DNA from: Candidatus Wolfebacteria bacterium GW2011_GWE2_44_13
GTDB lineage: Bacteria > Patescibacteriota > Minisyncoccia > UBA6257 > UBA9933
Reading direction: 5' to 3'
Assembly (NCBI GenBank): GCA_001000675.1
Contig: LCHW01000002.1
Location: 133,310-167,186, forward strand
Length of the DNA: 33,877 nt
Positions 33,380 to 33,877 of this stretch are shown in pieces. A model generated the notes under the pieces. The model did not search any database, was not told the origin of the DNA, and saw only the letters and a list, made by a program, of their open reading frames with translations. Position 1 is the stretch's first letter. The number at the start of each line of letters is the position of its first letter. The translations under genes were made by a program, and so were the position numbers.

Positions 33380-33578
33380 GTAAATAGAAACCATATTTTT
33401 AGTAAAATATAAATTTATTTTTAATAAAAAATAATAAAGAAATAATATATAAAATCGTTTATAAAAAATATGAAAAAAATAACGATAAAATGTGAGTATT
33501 AAAAATAGAGTACAAATGCGATAAGAGGGGATAGATGCTACGTTATTTAGTATACGTAGTCAGTAAAGTAATAACCTC

Positions 33579-33606
33579 TTGACAAGGAGGTAAATCTCTA
33601 TATAAT
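33579..33606 (+). promoter_or_regulatory. rRNA operon promoter TTGACA-N16-TATAAT
   Basis: TTGACA 33579-33584, TATAAT 33601-33606, about 175 bp upstream of 16S; preceded by very AT-rich DNA. Confidence 0.85.
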
Positions 33607-33782
33607 GGCTAATACTGTCTGAGAGAAGTACCAGTAATTTGTAAACCGAATAACTTCAATGATATTTATTCCTAAATACATTGGAGCGTTTGTAAACATC
33701 CAAAGTTTTTTTAGTTGTCCCAATGAAAAAGGATTAGAAAGTGATTTACGAAAGCAGTTCGATGTTTTCGTGGATCTATTTC

Positions 33783-33877
33783 TATAATGAGGGTTTGATC
33801 CTGGCCCAGGATGAACGCTGGCGGCGTGGATAAGGCATGCAAGTCGAACGAACCCTTCGGGGTTAGTGGCGAACGAG
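33783..33877 (+). rRNA. rrs: 16S ribosomal RNA, 5' end (truncated by window)
   Basis: AGGGTTTGATCCTGGCCCAGGATGAACGCTGGCGGCGTGGATAAGGCATGCAAGTCGAACG. Confidence 0.96.

Noticed and set aside
33380-33540. Very AT-rich stretch before the rRNA promoter as a replication origin or curved-DNA element
   Set aside because: No DnaA-box cluster or dnaA/dnaN neighbours seen; likely just promoter-upstream AT-rich DNA.
1-33877. CRISPR array or canonical transposon
   Set aside because: No regularly spaced direct repeats, Cas genes, transposase or integrase ORFs were found.

Overview
The window looks like a chromosomal segment from a CPR/Patescibacteria (Parcubacteria-type) genome. This is inferred from gene content, compact gene sizes and the 16S rRNA 5' end. 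The housekeeping backbone is rpoA(3' end)-rplQ-tuf-rpsJ, NUDIX hydrolase, rplT/rpmI/infC/tmRNA/smpB (minus strand), argS, folD, LCP protein, rlmN, pth, lepB, hisS, HIT, rpsU, YqeY-like, ychF, class II aldolase, rplY, a coiled-coil lytic transglycosylase-like protein, prfA (short) and rpmE, with the start of a 16S rRNA gene at the right edge. The accessory content is the most interesting part. (i) A tightly coupled PaaK-like adenylate-forming enzyme / ThiF-like E1 / nitroreductase-fold / multi-TM histidine kinase operon follows a CheY-like receiver and looks like a possible biosynthesis-and-signalling cassette. (ii) A prepilin-like protein carries an FN3-like segment and six Kelch repeats. (iii) At least six small orphan genes, including a three-member and a two-member paralog set, sit in self-contained promoter-ORF-terminator cassettes that share TTGACA-N17-TATwwA and an AGCT-containing start-site motif. 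(iv) Several candidate structured RNA or repeat elements are present: between tuf and rpsJ, upstream of a secreted protein, about 33.08-33.33 kb, and in the rRNA leader. (v) RpoA lacks an alpha-CTD and RF1 lacks domain 1. (vi) A palindrome is embedded in frame inside folD. No CRISPR arrays, transposases or tRNA genes were recognised. All family calls are by eye, with no database search.
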